From Mucilaginibacter sp. L294 (lineage in GTDB: Bacteria > Bacteroidota > Bacteroidia > Sphingobacteriales > Sphingobacteriaceae), in contig NZ_LGEK01000019.1 in assembly GCF_001636615.1 (NCBI RefSeq), positions 151,861 through 215,860 on the forward strand: a stretch of 64,000 nt of DNA. Reading direction: 5' to 3'. This document shows positions 40,834 through 50,449 of this stretch, piece by piece. Every line of letters begins with the position of its first letter. Position 1 is the stretch's first letter. The translations under genes and the position numbers were made by a program. Below the pieces are notes generated by a model. The model saw only the letters and a list, made by a program, of their open reading frames with translations. It had not been told where the DNA came from and ran no database searches.

Positions 40834-42741
40834 ATGGACAATTTGATCTGGCTTATTCCTGTACTACCCTTAGCCGGTTTTGTTATAAACGGACTTGGGC
40901 GCAATACCCTATCTAAAGGTATTATCGGTGCTATCGGTAGTTTACTGGTGTTGGTTGCATTTGGTTTAAGTGTAGCTACATTCTTCCAGATAAAATCTAC
41001 AGGAAAAATAGATGTAACCATATTCGATTGGATAAGCGTTGGCAGTTTCCATATCCCATTCGCCTTTCTGGTAGATCAGCTAAGCTCTATTATGCTACTG
41101 ATCATCACCGGCGTAGGTTTTCTGATCCACCTGTACTCTATCGGTTATATGCACGATGATAAAGGCTTCGGTAAGTTCTTTTCTTACTTAAACCTGTTCG
41201 TTTTCTTCATGCTGCTGCTGGTAATGGGTTCAAATTATGTAGTGATGTTCATCGGCTGGGAAGGCGTGGGTTTATGCTCATACCTGCTTATCGGGTTCTG
41301 GTATACCAACCCAAGCTATGCTGATGCTGCCAAAAAGGCCTTTGTGATGAACCGTATTGGTGACCTTGGCTTTTTGCTGGGAATCTTCCTTTTAGTAAAC
41401 TCATTTGGCAGTGTTGCCTTCGCGGATATCTTCCCTAAAGCGGTTAGCGTAGTTGGCGGCGGTGCACCTATTGTATTAATAACACTGCTGCTATTTGTTG
41501 GCGCGGTTGGTAAATCGGCACAGTTGCCCTTGTTTACCTGGCTGCCCGATGCAATGGCCGGCCCAACCCCGGTATCGGCACTGATACACGCGGCTACCAT
41601 GGTTACCGCAGGTATCTATATGATAGCCCGCTCAAACATCCTTTTTACACTTGCGCCTACTACCATGGAAGTAATTGCCATTGTAGGGTTAGCTACCGCG
41701 GCATTTGCAGCATTGATTGCACTTACCCAAACAGATATTAAAAAAGTACTGGCCTATTCAACCGTATCGCAGTTGGGTTATATGTTTTTAGGTTTAGGCG
41801 TTGGCGCTTACACCGGGGCATTCTTCCACGTATTAACGCACGCTTTCTTTAAAGCATTATTATTCCTGGGTGCTGGGTCTGTTATCCACGCTATGGGCGG
41901 CGAGCAGGACATGCGTAAAATGGGCGGATTGAAAGGCAAGATCAAAGTAACCTTCATTACCATGCTGGTGGGTACCATCGCCATCGCGGGTATCCCTCCG
42001 TTCTCGGGTTTCTTTTCAAAAGACGAAATTTTGGCCGCGGCCTTTGCACATAGCACAACCTTTTATGTAGTGGTTGTTATCACCGCGGGGTTAACCTCAT
42101 TCTATATGTTCCGGATGATGTACCTTACCTTTTGGGGTAAGTTCCGCGGAACACATGAGCAGGAACACCACGTGCATGAGTCACCTGCTAATATGACCAT
42201 CCCTTTGATCATCCTGGCTATATTATCGGCCATTGCAGGTATGATAGGCGTACCGGCCGTATTAGGAGGCCACCACGAATTAGGCGCTTACCTGGCACCG
42301 GTTTTTGAGCAATCAACAAAAATATTGGGCGAGCATGAGCTTAGCCATAACACCGAATGGATACTGATGGGTACATCGGTACTGATAGCATTATTAGCCC
42401 TGGGTTATGCCTATAGCAAATATGTGAGCGGTAACCACGTACCGGTAAGTGACGAAGAGGAGCGCCCGGCACTGGCCAACCTGTCATACCATAAATTCTA
42501 TATTGACGAATTGTATGATAAGGTGATCCGCAAGCCGCTGGATGCTATATCGGTATTCTTCTATAAAGTGGTAGAGCAATTGGGTATTGATGGCTTTGTG
42601 AATGGCCTGGGTAAAGGTGCTTTAGATACAAGTAAAGGCCTGCGCCTGTTGCAAACAGGTAATGTAGGTTTCTACATATTTATGATGGTGGTAGGCATTA
42701 TTGCCATTTTGGTGTACAGTTTAATTAAAATAGGCGCTTAG
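40834..42741 (+). CDS. nuoL: NADH-quinone oxidoreductase subunit L
   Basis: This 635-residue antiporter-like subunit has about fifteen membrane segments. The conserved core includes GWEGVGLCSYLLIGFW, GKSAQLPLFTWLPDAM (with the channel Lys), AMAGPTPVSALIHAATMVTAG and HAFFKALLFLGAGS. The long lateral C-terminal helix is represented in about 540-635. It pumps protons at the distal end of the membrane arm. Confidence 0.97.
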   Translation: MDNLIWLIPVLPLAGFVINGLGRNTLSKGIIGAIGSLLVLVAFGLSVATFFQIKSTGKIDVTIFDWISVGSFHIPFAFLVDQLSSIMLLIITGVGFLIHLYSIGYMHDDKGFGKFFSYLNLFVFFMLLLVMGSNYVVMFIGWEGVGLCSYLLIGFWYTNPSYADAAKKAFVMNRIGDLGFLLGIFLLVNSFGSVAFADIFPKAVSVVGGGAPIVLITLLLFVGAVGKSAQLPLFTWLPDAMAGPTPVSALIHAATMVTAGIYMIARSNILFTLAPTTMEVIAIVGLATAAFAALIALTQTDIKKVLAYSTVSQLGYMFLGLGVGAYTGAFFHVLTHAFFKALLFLGAGSVIHAMGGEQDMRKMGGLKGKIKVTFITMLVGTIAIAGIPPFSGFFSKDEILAAAFAHSTTFYVVVVITAGLTSFYMFRMMYLTFWGKFRGTHEQEHHVHESPANMTIPLIILAILSAIAGMIGVPAVLGGHHELGAYLAPVFEQSTKILGEHELSHNTEWILMGTSVLIALLALGYAYSKYVSGNHVPVSDEEERPALANLSYHKFYIDELYDKVIRKPLDAISVFFYKVVEQLGIDGFVNGLGKGALDTSKGLRLLQTGNVGFYIFMMVVGIIAILVYSLIKIGA

Positions 42742-42756
42742 CGTTTAACATATAAA

Positions 42757-44223
42757 ATGACGGTTAGCATTTTACTTTTTTTACCGATAGTAGCAGCCCT
42801 TTTGGTGCTGTTGTTTAAGAACGAGGCAGCCAAGCACGCGGCCCTGTTATTCTCGCTTATTGAGCTTGGGATAGTTGTGTATTTCCTTACAGGTTTCGTG
42901 CCTGATGCATCAGTGCAGTATGGTATTGATTTACCGTGGATAACACAAATGGGCATTCACTTTAAAGCTGGCATTGATGGCATCAGTATGGTGATGGTAT
43001 TACTCACCACGGTGCTTGTACCGCTTATTATATTAACCACCTATAAACACGAGTATAAAAACGCCAAAGCTTTTTATGCGCTGATCCTGTTTATGCAGGC
43101 CGGTTTGTTAACCGTGTTTACCGCGCTGGATGGTTTCCTTTTCTACGTAGGCTGGGAAGCCGCGCTGATACCTATTTATTTTATTTGCGCGTTATGGGGC
43201 GGCGAAAACCGCATCCGTATCAATATTAAATTTTTCATTTACACTTTTGCCGGTTCGTTATTTATGCTGGTGGGTATTATTTACCTGTACCTGCAAACGC
43301 CGGGTAAGACCTATGATCTTCACTCATTTTACGATCTGAGCCTAAGCTTAACACAGCAAAACTGGGTGTTTTGGGCATTCTTTATAGCCTTTGCTATCAA
43401 AATGCCGTTATTCCCTTTCCATACCTGGCAGCCGGATACTTATACCGAAGCGCCATCAGCGGGTACTATGCTACTATCAGGTATTATGCTAAAAATGGGT
43501 ATCTATGGTGTTATCCGCTGGTTGATACCAAATGCACCTGCGGGTTTCCTGCAATGGCAAAACCTGGTGATGATATTATCGGTTATTGGTGTTGTTTACG
43601 CTTCGCTTATTGCCTTTAACCAAAAGGAAGGTAAACGCCTGGTAGCTTACTCATCTATTGCACACGTTGGCCTTATAGCTGCCGGTATATTTGCCTGGAC
43701 AGTACAGGGCGTACAAGGTGCCATGATACAGATGCTGAGCCACGGTATTAATGTGGTAGGGATGTTCTTTATCTGGGATATCATCAGCCGCCGTTTAAAA
43801 ACCCGCGACATTAGCCAGATGGGTGGCATTGCCAAAGTGGCGCCAAATTTCTCTATCGCATTTTTGATCATCGTTTTAGGTACAGTAGCGCTGCCGTTAA
43901 CCAATGGGTTTGTAGGCGAGTTTTTGTTGCTGAAAGGTGTATTTAATTATAACATTTGGTTTGCTGCTGTTGCAGGTTTAACCATCATATTTGGCGCGGT
44001 ATATATGCTGCGCATGTACAAAAATGTAATGCAGGGCGAAAGCAACGAGTTAACAGCGATATTTGCCGATATAGCAGGTTCAGAAAAATTAGTGCTTGGG
44101 ATAATCTGCGTGCTGATCATCGGTATCGGTGTTTATCCGCAGCCTATACTGCATTTATCAGAAGCGGCAGTAACCAACCTGGTAAATACCGTGAGTGCCA
44201 AATTTGTAAATGCAGGGTTTTAA
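42757..44223 (+). CDS. nuoM: NADH-quinone oxidoreductase subunit M
   Basis: This 488-residue antiporter-like subunit has about fourteen membrane segments with FYVGWEAALIPIYF (conserved Glu), KMPLFPFHTWQPDTYTEAP (channel Lys) and SIAHVGLIAAGIFA. QPDTYTEAP replaces the more usual LPDAHTEAP. It lies 15 bases after nuoL and 15 bases before nuoN. Confidence 0.97.
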   Translation: MTVSILLFLPIVAALLVLLFKNEAAKHAALLFSLIELGIVVYFLTGFVPDASVQYGIDLPWITQMGIHFKAGIDGISMVMVLLTTVLVPLIILTTYKHEYKNAKAFYALILFMQAGLLTVFTALDGFLFYVGWEAALIPIYFICALWGGENRIRINIKFFIYTFAGSLFMLVGIIYLYLQTPGKTYDLHSFYDLSLSLTQQNWVFWAFFIAFAIKMPLFPFHTWQPDTYTEAPSAGTMLLSGIMLKMGIYGVIRWLIPNAPAGFLQWQNLVMILSVIGVVYASLIAFNQKEGKRLVAYSSIAHVGLIAAGIFAWTVQGVQGAMIQMLSHGINVVGMFFIWDIISRRLKTRDISQMGGIAKVAPNFSIAFLIIVLGTVALPLTNGFVGEFLLLKGVFNYNIWFAAVAGLTIIFGAVYMLRMYKNVMQGESNELTAIFADIAGSEKLVLGIICVLIIGIGVYPQPILHLSEAAVTNLVNTVSAKFVNAGF

Positions 44224-44238
44224 GAATTTATAAGAAGA

Positions 44239-45618
44239 ATGATTACTTTAATAATTATATCTGTTTTACCCATAGTGCTTTTGTACCTGGGTTTATATAA
44301 AGCCCAAAAAGCTTTGTTGCCTGTAACCATTGTAGGCTTATTGGCTGCTTTAGGTGCAGCGGTAGCGCAATGGAATAATAACGCCGAGCCTATTTATCAT
44401 GGCATGATGTTGTTTAACAACTTTTCGGTGGCGTTTTCTGTAGTAAGTATTGTTTCAACTATATTGATCCTGTTACTATCTAAAGGATACTTTGAAAAGA
44501 TAAGCAATCACATAGCCGAGTATTACGCTATTATATTGTTCTCGCTGGCAGGCATCATTGTAATGGTATCGTACCACAACTTAACCATGCTGTTTATCGG
44601 CATCGAGATCATGTCGGTAAGTTTATACATCCTGGCAGGGATCCGTAAAAGTGATTTCGCATCAAACGAAGCCGCTTTAAAATACTTTTTGATGGGTGCT
44701 TTCTCAACAGGCTTCCTGTTGTTTGGTATTACGTTGATATACGGCGCTTCGGGTTCGTTTGACCTGGATGTTATTCGCGACTGGGTGGTTACCCATCCGC
44801 GCAATATCGATCCGTTGTTTTACACCGGTATCATGCTCATCATCGTTGGCCTTTGCTTTAAGGTTGGTGCTGCACCCTTCCATTTCTGGACACCGGATGT
44901 TTACGAAGGCGCACCGTCGCTGATCACCCTGTTCATGTCTACAGTGGTTAAGGTGGCTGGTTTCGCGGCATTCCTGCGTTTATTCTCGGCTTGCTTTTTA
45001 ACCATCGCGGGCTTCTGGACACCAGTATTATTGGTTATTACTATCATAACCCTGTTCATCGGTAATATAACCGCCCTGTACCAGCAAAGTTTTAAACGCA
45101 TGATGGCTTTTTCGAGCATATCGCACGCGGGCTATTTATTGTTTGCTATTGTGGCATTAGGCGCGGGTTCGGCAAACTCCATATTTGTTTATGCTACGGC
45201 TTACTCCATTGCATCTATCATCGCGTTTGGCGGTTTGATACTGGTAAGGCAGCAAACCGGTAATGATAACTTTGAAGGCTTTAACGGCCTGGCAAAAAAC
45301 AACCCGTTCCTGGCGTTGGTGTTAACTATCAGCATGCTATCGTTGGCGGGTATACCGCTTACCGCGGGCTTTATTGGTAAATTCTTTATGTTTAGCGGGG
45401 CCCTGGCGCACTATAATGTATGGCTGGTAATTGTTGCGGTGGTTAATGCCATCATCAGCATTTTTTACTATTTCCGCATTATTATTGCCATGTATTTCCG
45501 CAGTGCAGAACGTGCCGAAGTTGAAGTGCCTGCTTACTACAAGTTTGTATTAGGCTTCTCGGCTATCGTAACTATCGTTATTGGTGTTTACCCTGCATTT
45601 ATATCTACCCTTATTTAA
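44239..45618 (+). CDS. nuoN: NADH-quinone oxidoreductase subunit N
   Basis: This 459-residue antiporter-like subunit has about fourteen membrane segments. KVGAAPFHFWTPDVYEGAP carries the conserved Lys, and FIGIEIMSVSLYILAG carries the Glu of the proton path. SISHAGYLLFAIVALG is also conserved. It closes the fourteen-gene nuo set, A to N, in canonical order. Confidence 0.96.
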   Translation: MITLIIISVLPIVLLYLGLYKAQKALLPVTIVGLLAALGAAVAQWNNNAEPIYHGMMLFNNFSVAFSVVSIVSTILILLLSKGYFEKISNHIAEYYAIILFSLAGIIVMVSYHNLTMLFIGIEIMSVSLYILAGIRKSDFASNEAALKYFLMGAFSTGFLLFGITLIYGASGSFDLDVIRDWVVTHPRNIDPLFYTGIMLIIVGLCFKVGAAPFHFWTPDVYEGAPSLITLFMSTVVKVAGFAAFLRLFSACFLTIAGFWTPVLLVITIITLFIGNITALYQQSFKRMMAFSSISHAGYLLFAIVALGAGSANSIFVYATAYSIASIIAFGGLILVRQQTGNDNFEGFNGLAKNNPFLALVLTISMLSLAGIPLTAGFIGKFFMFSGALAHYNVWLVIVAVVNAIISIFYYFRIIIAMYFRSAERAEVEVPAYYKFVLGFSAIVTIVIGVYPAFISTLI

Positions 45619-45672
45619 TAAGGGGCGTAACTACAATTTGATTTAATATTTGTAGTTTTACGGATATAGTTA

Positions 45673-46311
45673 ATGGAAAACTTTTGGGAATACCTTCAAA
45701 ATTTAACCGACGCACAGTCTATTTTAAGCAGTGGTGGCTTTTACCTATTGCTTATTGTAATATATGCTGAAACCGGTTTATTTTTCGGGTTCTTCTTACC
45801 CGGCGATTATCTGCTGTTCCTGGCAGGGCTGTTAAGCGCCGCCGGCATTATCCATGTTCCTATTTATACGCTTGTACTTTCGCTGATAGCGGCAGGCATA
45901 TTAGGTAACTATACTGGCTACTGGTTTGGCTACCGAACGGGGCCGGTTCTGTTCAGTAAAAACGATTCCTTCTTTTTTAAAAAGCGTTATATAACCGTCG
46001 CGGAAGAGTTTTATGCGAAATACGGAGGCATGGCTTTGATTTTAGGAAGATTTTTCCCTATAGTTAGGACATTTGCCCCTATATTTGCAGGTATTGTAAG
46101 GGTTGACCTTAAAAAGTTTACCATTTACAATATTGTAGGCAGCGTGGCTTGGGTAACAACATTAACCTTAGCCGGTTATTTTTTGGGCAGGCGCTTCCCC
46201 AACTTAAAAGATTATCTGGAGTACATTGTACTTGGTTTGATAATTATTACAACAATTCCGCTGGTTATTGCTTTTGTGAGAAGACAGATTGCAAAATCAA
46301 AAGAACAGTAA
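45673..46311 (+). CDS. DedA-family membrane protein
   Basis: This 212-residue protein has the DedA pattern: AETGLFFGFFLPGDYLLFLAG, GNYTGYWFGYRTG, and the arginine motif GRFFPIVRTFAPIFAG. Hydrophobic segments surround two re-entrant loops. DedA proteins act in undecaprenyl-phosphate or phospholipid recycling and envelope stress. It follows nuoN by 54 bases and may be read from the same transcript. The pyrophosphatase gene is 18 bases downstream. Confidence 0.9.
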   Translation: MENFWEYLQNLTDAQSILSSGGFYLLLIVIYAETGLFFGFFLPGDYLLFLAGLLSAAGIIHVPIYTLVLSLIAAGILGNYTGYWFGYRTGPVLFSKNDSFFFKKRYITVAEEFYAKYGGMALILGRFFPIVRTFAPIFAGIVRVDLKKFTIYNIVGSVAWVTTLTLAGYFLGRRFPNLKDYLEYIVLGLIIITTIPLVIAFVRRQIAKSKEQ

Positions 46312-46329
46312 TTAATATAACATATATAC

Positions 46330-46875
46330 ATGAGCACACAACATCCCTGGCATCAGGTTTCACCGGGTGATAACATTCCTGAGATAGTAAACGCAATAAT
46401 TGAGATCCCAAAAGGCTCAAAAGCAAAATATGAGATAGATAAAGAGTCAGGCCTGTTAAAGCTTGATCGTGTATTGTTCTCGTCGGTAATGTACCCGGCA
46501 AATTATGGCTTTATCCCGCAAACCTATTGCGATGATAATGACCCATTGGATATTTTGGTACTTTGCTCGATAGACGTTTTCCCGATGTCTATCATCGAAG
46601 CAAAAGTAGTAGGCGTTATGCATATGGTTGATAACGGCGAACAGGATGATAAGATCATCGCGGTAGCAAAAAACGACATGTCTGTTAACTACATTAACGA
46701 CCTTGCCGAATTGCCGCCACACGCCATGAAAGAAATTGTACGCTTTTTTAGCGATTATAAAGTACTTGAAGGTAAAAACGTAACCATTGAGCATTTGCTG
46801 GGTGTACGTTACGCCCATAAGGTAATTCAAGAAAGTTTAGAGCTATATAAGTCTACTTTCCCCGATAACAAATAA
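46330..46875 (+). CDS. ppa: Inorganic pyrophosphatase (family I)
   Basis: This 181-residue soluble enzyme has [29 protein letters not shown] (in pieces: [18 protein letters not shown]) and [12 protein letters not shown], the metal-binding acidic residues of family I. It hydrolyses pyrophosphate made by biosynthesis. It sits in a run of closely spaced plus-strand genes from dedA to the biotinyl carrier. Confidence 0.95.
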   Translation: MSTQHPWHQVSPGDNIPEIVNAIIEIPKGSKAKYEIDKESGLLKLDRVLFSSVMYPANYGFIPQTYCDDNDPLDILVLCSIDVFPMSIIEAKVVGVMHMVDNGEQDDKIIAVAKNDMSVNYINDLAELPPHAMKEIVRFFSDYKVLEGKNVTIEHLLGVRYAHKVIQESLELYKSTFPDNK

Positions 46876-46883
46876 TTTAATTA

Positions 46884-48224
46884 ATGGACCCCGAACATTA
46901 CGAAATTAGTGTCTTTTATATTTTCCTTACCATTTTCCTGGTATTGTTAAATGGCTTTTTCGTGGCAGCAGAATTTGCCATGGTGAGGGTCAGGGGATCA
47001 CAAATTGAGATAAAAGCTAAATCCGGCAGCGGGGTAGCAAAAGTTGCAAGGGGTATACTGCACAACCTTGATGGTTATTTGGCGGCTACCCAACTGGGTA
47101 TCACCATAGCATCACTGGGGCTGGGTGTTGTAGGCGAGGGCGTAGTAACCAATATTGTGTTACGCGCTTTTTTGGCTGTAGGTATTACGCTTACGCCGGG
47201 CTTTATCACAGCCAGCCACGTATTGTCGTTTGTAGCCATAACGGTACTACATATCGTATTTGGTGAGCTTGCCCCAAAATCATTAGCTATTCAGAAATCG
47301 GTACGTACCACACTGGCGGTTTCATTGCCGTTAAGGGCGTTTTTTATTGCAGCCAGGCCATTCATCTGGGTGTTAAACGGCTTCGCTAATTTCATATTAA
47401 AGATATTCGGCATAACTACTTTAGAGGGGGGCGAAACGCACCACTCGTCCGAAGAGCTGCAATACCTGTTAGAGCAGGGTAAAGAAACCGGCGCTATCGA
47501 CTCGAACGAGCACGAACTGATCCAGAACGTGTTTGATTTTAACGAGCGCGTGGTGAAAAACATTATGGTGCCGCGCACCAAAATATCGGGCATTGAACTT
47601 GATACCAGCAAGGAAGTGCTTTTAGAAATATTGATAACCGAAGGGTACTCGCGTATGCCGGTGTTTGATGAGGTGATAGATAAAATTGTAGGTATAGTAC
47701 ATGCTAAAGATATTTTGCCTTTACTGGCACGTGGCGAAGAGATAATACTGAAAAACATTATCCGTAAACCTTACTTTATCCCCGAAACCAAAAAGATAAA
47801 CGACCTGATGGCCGAGCTGCAGCAAAAGCGGATCCAGATAGCTATCGTGTCCGACGAGTTTGGCGGTACTGCGGGTATGGTTACCCTGGAGGATATTGTG
47901 GAAGAATTGGTTGGAGAGATACAGGACGAGTTTGACGAGGAAAAACCAATTGTTGAAAAACTGAACGACCGCGAATTTGTGGTGAATGCTCTTGCGCCGA
48001 TATACGACGTAAACGAGCACCTGCCGCACGACCTGCCCGAGGATGGCGACTTTGATACCGTATCAGGATGGTTGGGCCATATATTTGGTAAGATCCCTGA
48101 TGTGGGCGAGCAGAAGGAAAGCAACGGGTACAATATTACAGTACTCAAAAAATCAGACCAGAATATCGAATCGGTAAAACTGGAGCTGCTGATAAACGAA
48201 GAAGACGCGGTAGATTTACATTAG
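46884..48224 (+). CDS. CNNM/CorC-type transporter-associated protein (HlyC/CorC family)
   Basis: This 446-residue protein has an N-terminal DUF21/CNNM membrane domain (about 1-200, with GFFVAAEFAMVRVR and ATQLGITIASLGLG). Two CBS domains follow (about 215-335, for example VPRTKISGIELDTS and KDILPLLARGEE). A C-terminal CorC_HlyC domain begins near 355 and ends with NEEDAVDLH. Such proteins export or regulate Mg2+/Co2+. It lies eight bases after ppa. Confidence 0.92.
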   Translation: MDPEHYEISVFYIFLTIFLVLLNGFFVAAEFAMVRVRGSQIEIKAKSGSGVAKVARGILHNLDGYLAATQLGITIASLGLGVVGEGVVTNIVLRAFLAVGITLTPGFITASHVLSFVAITVLHIVFGELAPKSLAIQKSVRTTLAVSLPLRAFFIAARPFIWVLNGFANFILKIFGITTLEGGETHHSSEELQYLLEQGKETGAIDSNEHELIQNVFDFNERVVKNIMVPRTKISGIELDTSKEVLLEILITEGYSRMPVFDEVIDKIVGIVHAKDILPLLARGEEIILKNIIRKPYFIPETKKINDLMAELQQKRIQIAIVSDEFGGTAGMVTLEDIVEELVGEIQDEFDEEKPIVEKLNDREFVVNALAPIYDVNEHLPHDLPEDGDFDTVSGWLGHIFGKIPDVGEQKESNGYNITVLKKSDQNIESVKLELLINEEDAVDLH

Positions 48225-48236
48225 TGATGAACTACT

Positions 48237-48944
48237 ATGCAGCTTTTTTACACTCCGGATATTGACCCATCGTTACCCCAATACTTTTTAAGCGAGGAAG
48301 AAAGCAAACATGCTGTACGTGTATTGCGCCTTGCCGTGGGCGATGAAGTAACCCTGATAGATGGTAAAGGCGGCCTGTACAAAGCCGAAATAAAAGATGC
48401 GCACCCCAAGCGTACCATACTGCAAATAAATGCGGTTACCACCGGGTTTAATAAACGCAACCATTACCTGCACATCGCGATAGCGCCAACAAAAAACCTG
48501 GATAGGGTGGAGTGGTTTTTAGAGAAAGCTACTGAGATAGGGATTGATGAAATAACCCTCATCATCTGCCAGCGGTCTGAACGTAAAGAGGCCAAGGTAG
48601 AGCGGCTGGACAAGATCATCACATCGGCCATTAAACAATCCATCAAAGCTTACCACCCGGTATTGAACCCGCCTGTTGCGCTGAACCAATTTTTAAAGCA
48701 GCCTTTTGAGGGGCAAAAGTTTATAGCGCACTGCGACGAAGGCGAAAAGATAAGCTTGGCACAAGCTATTGAAAAGCAAAACCGTTATTTAATACTGATT
48801 GGGCCCGAAGGTGATTTTACCCCTGCCGAGGTGGATGCCGCTTTGCAGAACGGATATAAAGCCATAACTTTAGGGGAAAGCCGCCTGCGAACAGAAACGG
48901 CCGCGCTCGAAGCCTGCTTTGAGGTGAATTTTTTAAACCGCTAA
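48237..48944 (+). CDS. rsmE: 16S rRNA m3U1498 methyltransferase
   Basis: This 235-residue protein has a PUA-like N-terminal domain (SEEESKHAVRVLRLAVGDEV, 20 residues) and a SPOUT domain. The domain carries WFLEKATEIGIDEI, the RSERK motif, and the SAM-binding knot LIGPEGDFTPAEV, then TLGESRLRTETA. It methylates U1498 of 16S rRNA. It is 12 bases after the CorC-like gene. Confidence 0.95.
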   Translation: MQLFYTPDIDPSLPQYFLSEEESKHAVRVLRLAVGDEVTLIDGKGGLYKAEIKDAHPKRTILQINAVTTGFNKRNHYLHIAIAPTKNLDRVEWFLEKATEIGIDEITLIICQRSERKEAKVERLDKIITSAIKQSIKAYHPVLNPPVALNQFLKQPFEGQKFIAHCDEGEKISLAQAIEKQNRYLILIGPEGDFTPAEVDAALQNGYKAITLGESRLRTETAALEACFEVNFLNR

Positions 48945-48947
48945 TTT

Positions 48948-49610
48948 GTGAGAAGATCCCTTTTGTTTGCCGCCGTTATTGCCCTGGTGTTTTGCATCAG
49001 CAGCTTTACCGCGCCATCATACAAAATGGGCAGGCTTAAATACAATGGCGGCGGCGACTGGTACGGCGACCGCACTGCACTAATAAACCTCATTAAATTC
49101 TGCAACGAAAACCTGAAGACCAACTTCCAACCGGAAGAGGAGGTTGTGGAGGCCGGCAGCGAGCAGATCTACAACTACCCTTTTATATTTATGACCGGCC
49201 ACGGTAACGTAATATTCAGCGACCAGGAAGCACGCAACCTGCGCAAGTATTTAACCGGCGGCGGCTTCCTGCATATTGATGATAACTACGGCTTTGATAA
49301 ATTCATTCGCCCGCAAATGAAAAAGGTATTCCCCGAGCTTGATTTTGTAGAACTGCCAGCCAACTATGCCATCTATCACCAAAAATATAGCTTCCCGGCA
49401 GGCCTGCCAAAAATTCACGAGCATGATGGCAAACGCCCGCAAGGTTTCGGCCTTATATACAAAGGCAGGCTGGTGTGTTTTTACACCTATGAGTGCGACT
49501 TGGGCAACGGATGGGAAGATTATGGCACCTATGCCGGCGATACGCAGGAAGCGCGTTTAAAAGCCCTTAAAATGGGCGCGAACTTAATACAGTATATATT
49601 CACCAAATAA
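48948..49610 (+). CDS. DUF4159 exported protein
   Basis: This 220-residue protein starts with GTG, three bases after the rsmE stop, and has a signal peptide (residues about 1-22). The body carries GDWYGDRTALINLIKFC, YPFIFMTGHGNVIFSDQEARNLRKYL and GGFLHIDDNYGFDKF, the DUF4159 pattern, which resembles a glutamine amidotransferase-like fold. It is often found near von Willebrand and BatA-type genes, but none are here. Its function is unknown. Confidence 0.85.
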   Translation: MRRSLLFAAVIALVFCISSFTAPSYKMGRLKYNGGGDWYGDRTALINLIKFCNENLKTNFQPEEEVVEAGSEQIYNYPFIFMTGHGNVIFSDQEARNLRKYLTGGGFLHIDDNYGFDKFIRPQMKKVFPELDFVELPANYAIYHQKYSFPAGLPKIHEHDGKRPQGFGLIYKGRLVCFYTYECDLGNGWEDYGTYAGDTQEARLKALKMGANLIQYIFTK

Positions 49611-49612
49611 GT

Positions 49613-50110
49613 ATGTATAACATAAAGGTTAACGATAAGTACAATTTTGAGGTAAACAGGAAAGGCGACACCCTGCTTGTAAATTATAACACCATTAATG
49701 CCGATATAAAACAGCTTAATCACCTGTTATACCATCTCATAAACGAGGATGGTTCATACAACGCCGAGGTGGTGAGCTTTGATCGCGAAGCAAAAACTGC
49801 CGAAATAAAGGTGAACAATAATATTTACACCATTGCCGCCAAAGACCAGTTTGATGTACTGCTGGACAAGATGGGACTGAGCAATTTAATGACCGCCAAA
49901 GTAAGCGAGATAAAAGCCCCTATGCCCGGCCTGGTACTAAAAGTGCTGGTAGAAGAAGGCGCGGAAGTGAAAAAAGGCGAAAACCTTTTTGTGCTGGAAG
50001 CCATGAAAATGGAGAATATTATTAAAGCCCCGGCAGATGTTACCGTAAAAACCATCAAAATTAAACCCGGCGATAAGGTTGAAAAGGGACAGATATTGAT
50101 GATGTTTTAG
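49613..50110 (+). CDS. Biotinyl/lipoyl carrier protein
   Basis: This 165-residue protein ends with a biotin-attachment domain (about 95-165): APMPGLVLKVLVEEGAEVKKGE, then FVLEAMKMENI with the biotinylated Lys in the EAMKM motif. The N-terminal about 90 residues resemble the linker part of acyl-CoA carboxylase alpha chains. It likely serves a carboxylase or decarboxylase whose other subunits are encoded elsewhere. It is two bases after the DUF4159 gene. Confidence 0.88.
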   Translation: MYNIKVNDKYNFEVNRKGDTLLVNYNTINADIKQLNHLLYHLINEDGSYNAEVVSFDREAKTAEIKVNNNIYTIAAKDQFDVLLDKMGLSNLMTAKVSEIKAPMPGLVLKVLVEEGAEVKKGENLFVLEAMKMENIIKAPADVTVKTIKIKPGDKVEKGQILMMF

Positions 50111-50126
50111 GCTTCATATCTCCCCC

Positions 50127-50162
50127 ATGTCATCTCGAACGAGGTACGAGGAGAGATCTTGT
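50127..50162. repeat. Half copy of family A repeat
   Basis: ATGTCATCTCGAACGAGG and ACGAGGAGAGATCTT match the left half of family A; the right arm is missing. The 339 bases between the biotinyl carrier gene and the Nudix gene hold this, the inverted repeat at 50221 and a full family A copy, and no gene. Confidence 0.75.
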
Positions 50163-50220
50163 TCATTATGCATGGTGTACTACATGCAAAGTTCACTTCT
50201 TATCGTCTTAGCCGTTGTTT

Positions 50221-50284
50221 GTGTTGTCACCAACAACCTTTAAGCAGGTAATAAACAAGCATGGCGCCTTGTTGGTGACAACAC
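50221..50284. repeat. Inverted repeat, family H
   Basis: GTGTTGTCACCAACAA (50221-50236) and TTGTTGGTGACAACAC (50269-50284) form a perfect 16-bp stem around 32 bases. It has no T run and lies between family A copies, so it is a repeat and not an obvious terminator. Confidence 0.75.
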
Positions 50285-50316
50285 CAACAAGGGCATTAAT
50301 TTCACAGCTATACTAC

Positions 50317-50429
50317 ATGTCATTTCGAACGAGCGGGAGCGAGGAGAAATCTTTTACATCATTCATTAATTGAAGCATGGAGTACACTCTGCAATGGTAA
50401 AAGATTTCTCTCTACGTTCGAAATGACAT
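50317..50429. repeat. Interspersed inverted repeat, family A, copy 3
   Basis: ATGTCATTTCGAACG at the left and CGTTCGAAATGACAT at the right are mirrored, with GAGGAGAAATCTTTTAC and GTAAAAGATTTCTC inside. It lies 21 bases before the stop of the minus-strand Nudix gene, where it could end transcription from both sides. Confidence 0.85.
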
Positions 50430-50449
50430 CTTTGTTATTAATTGTCGAC

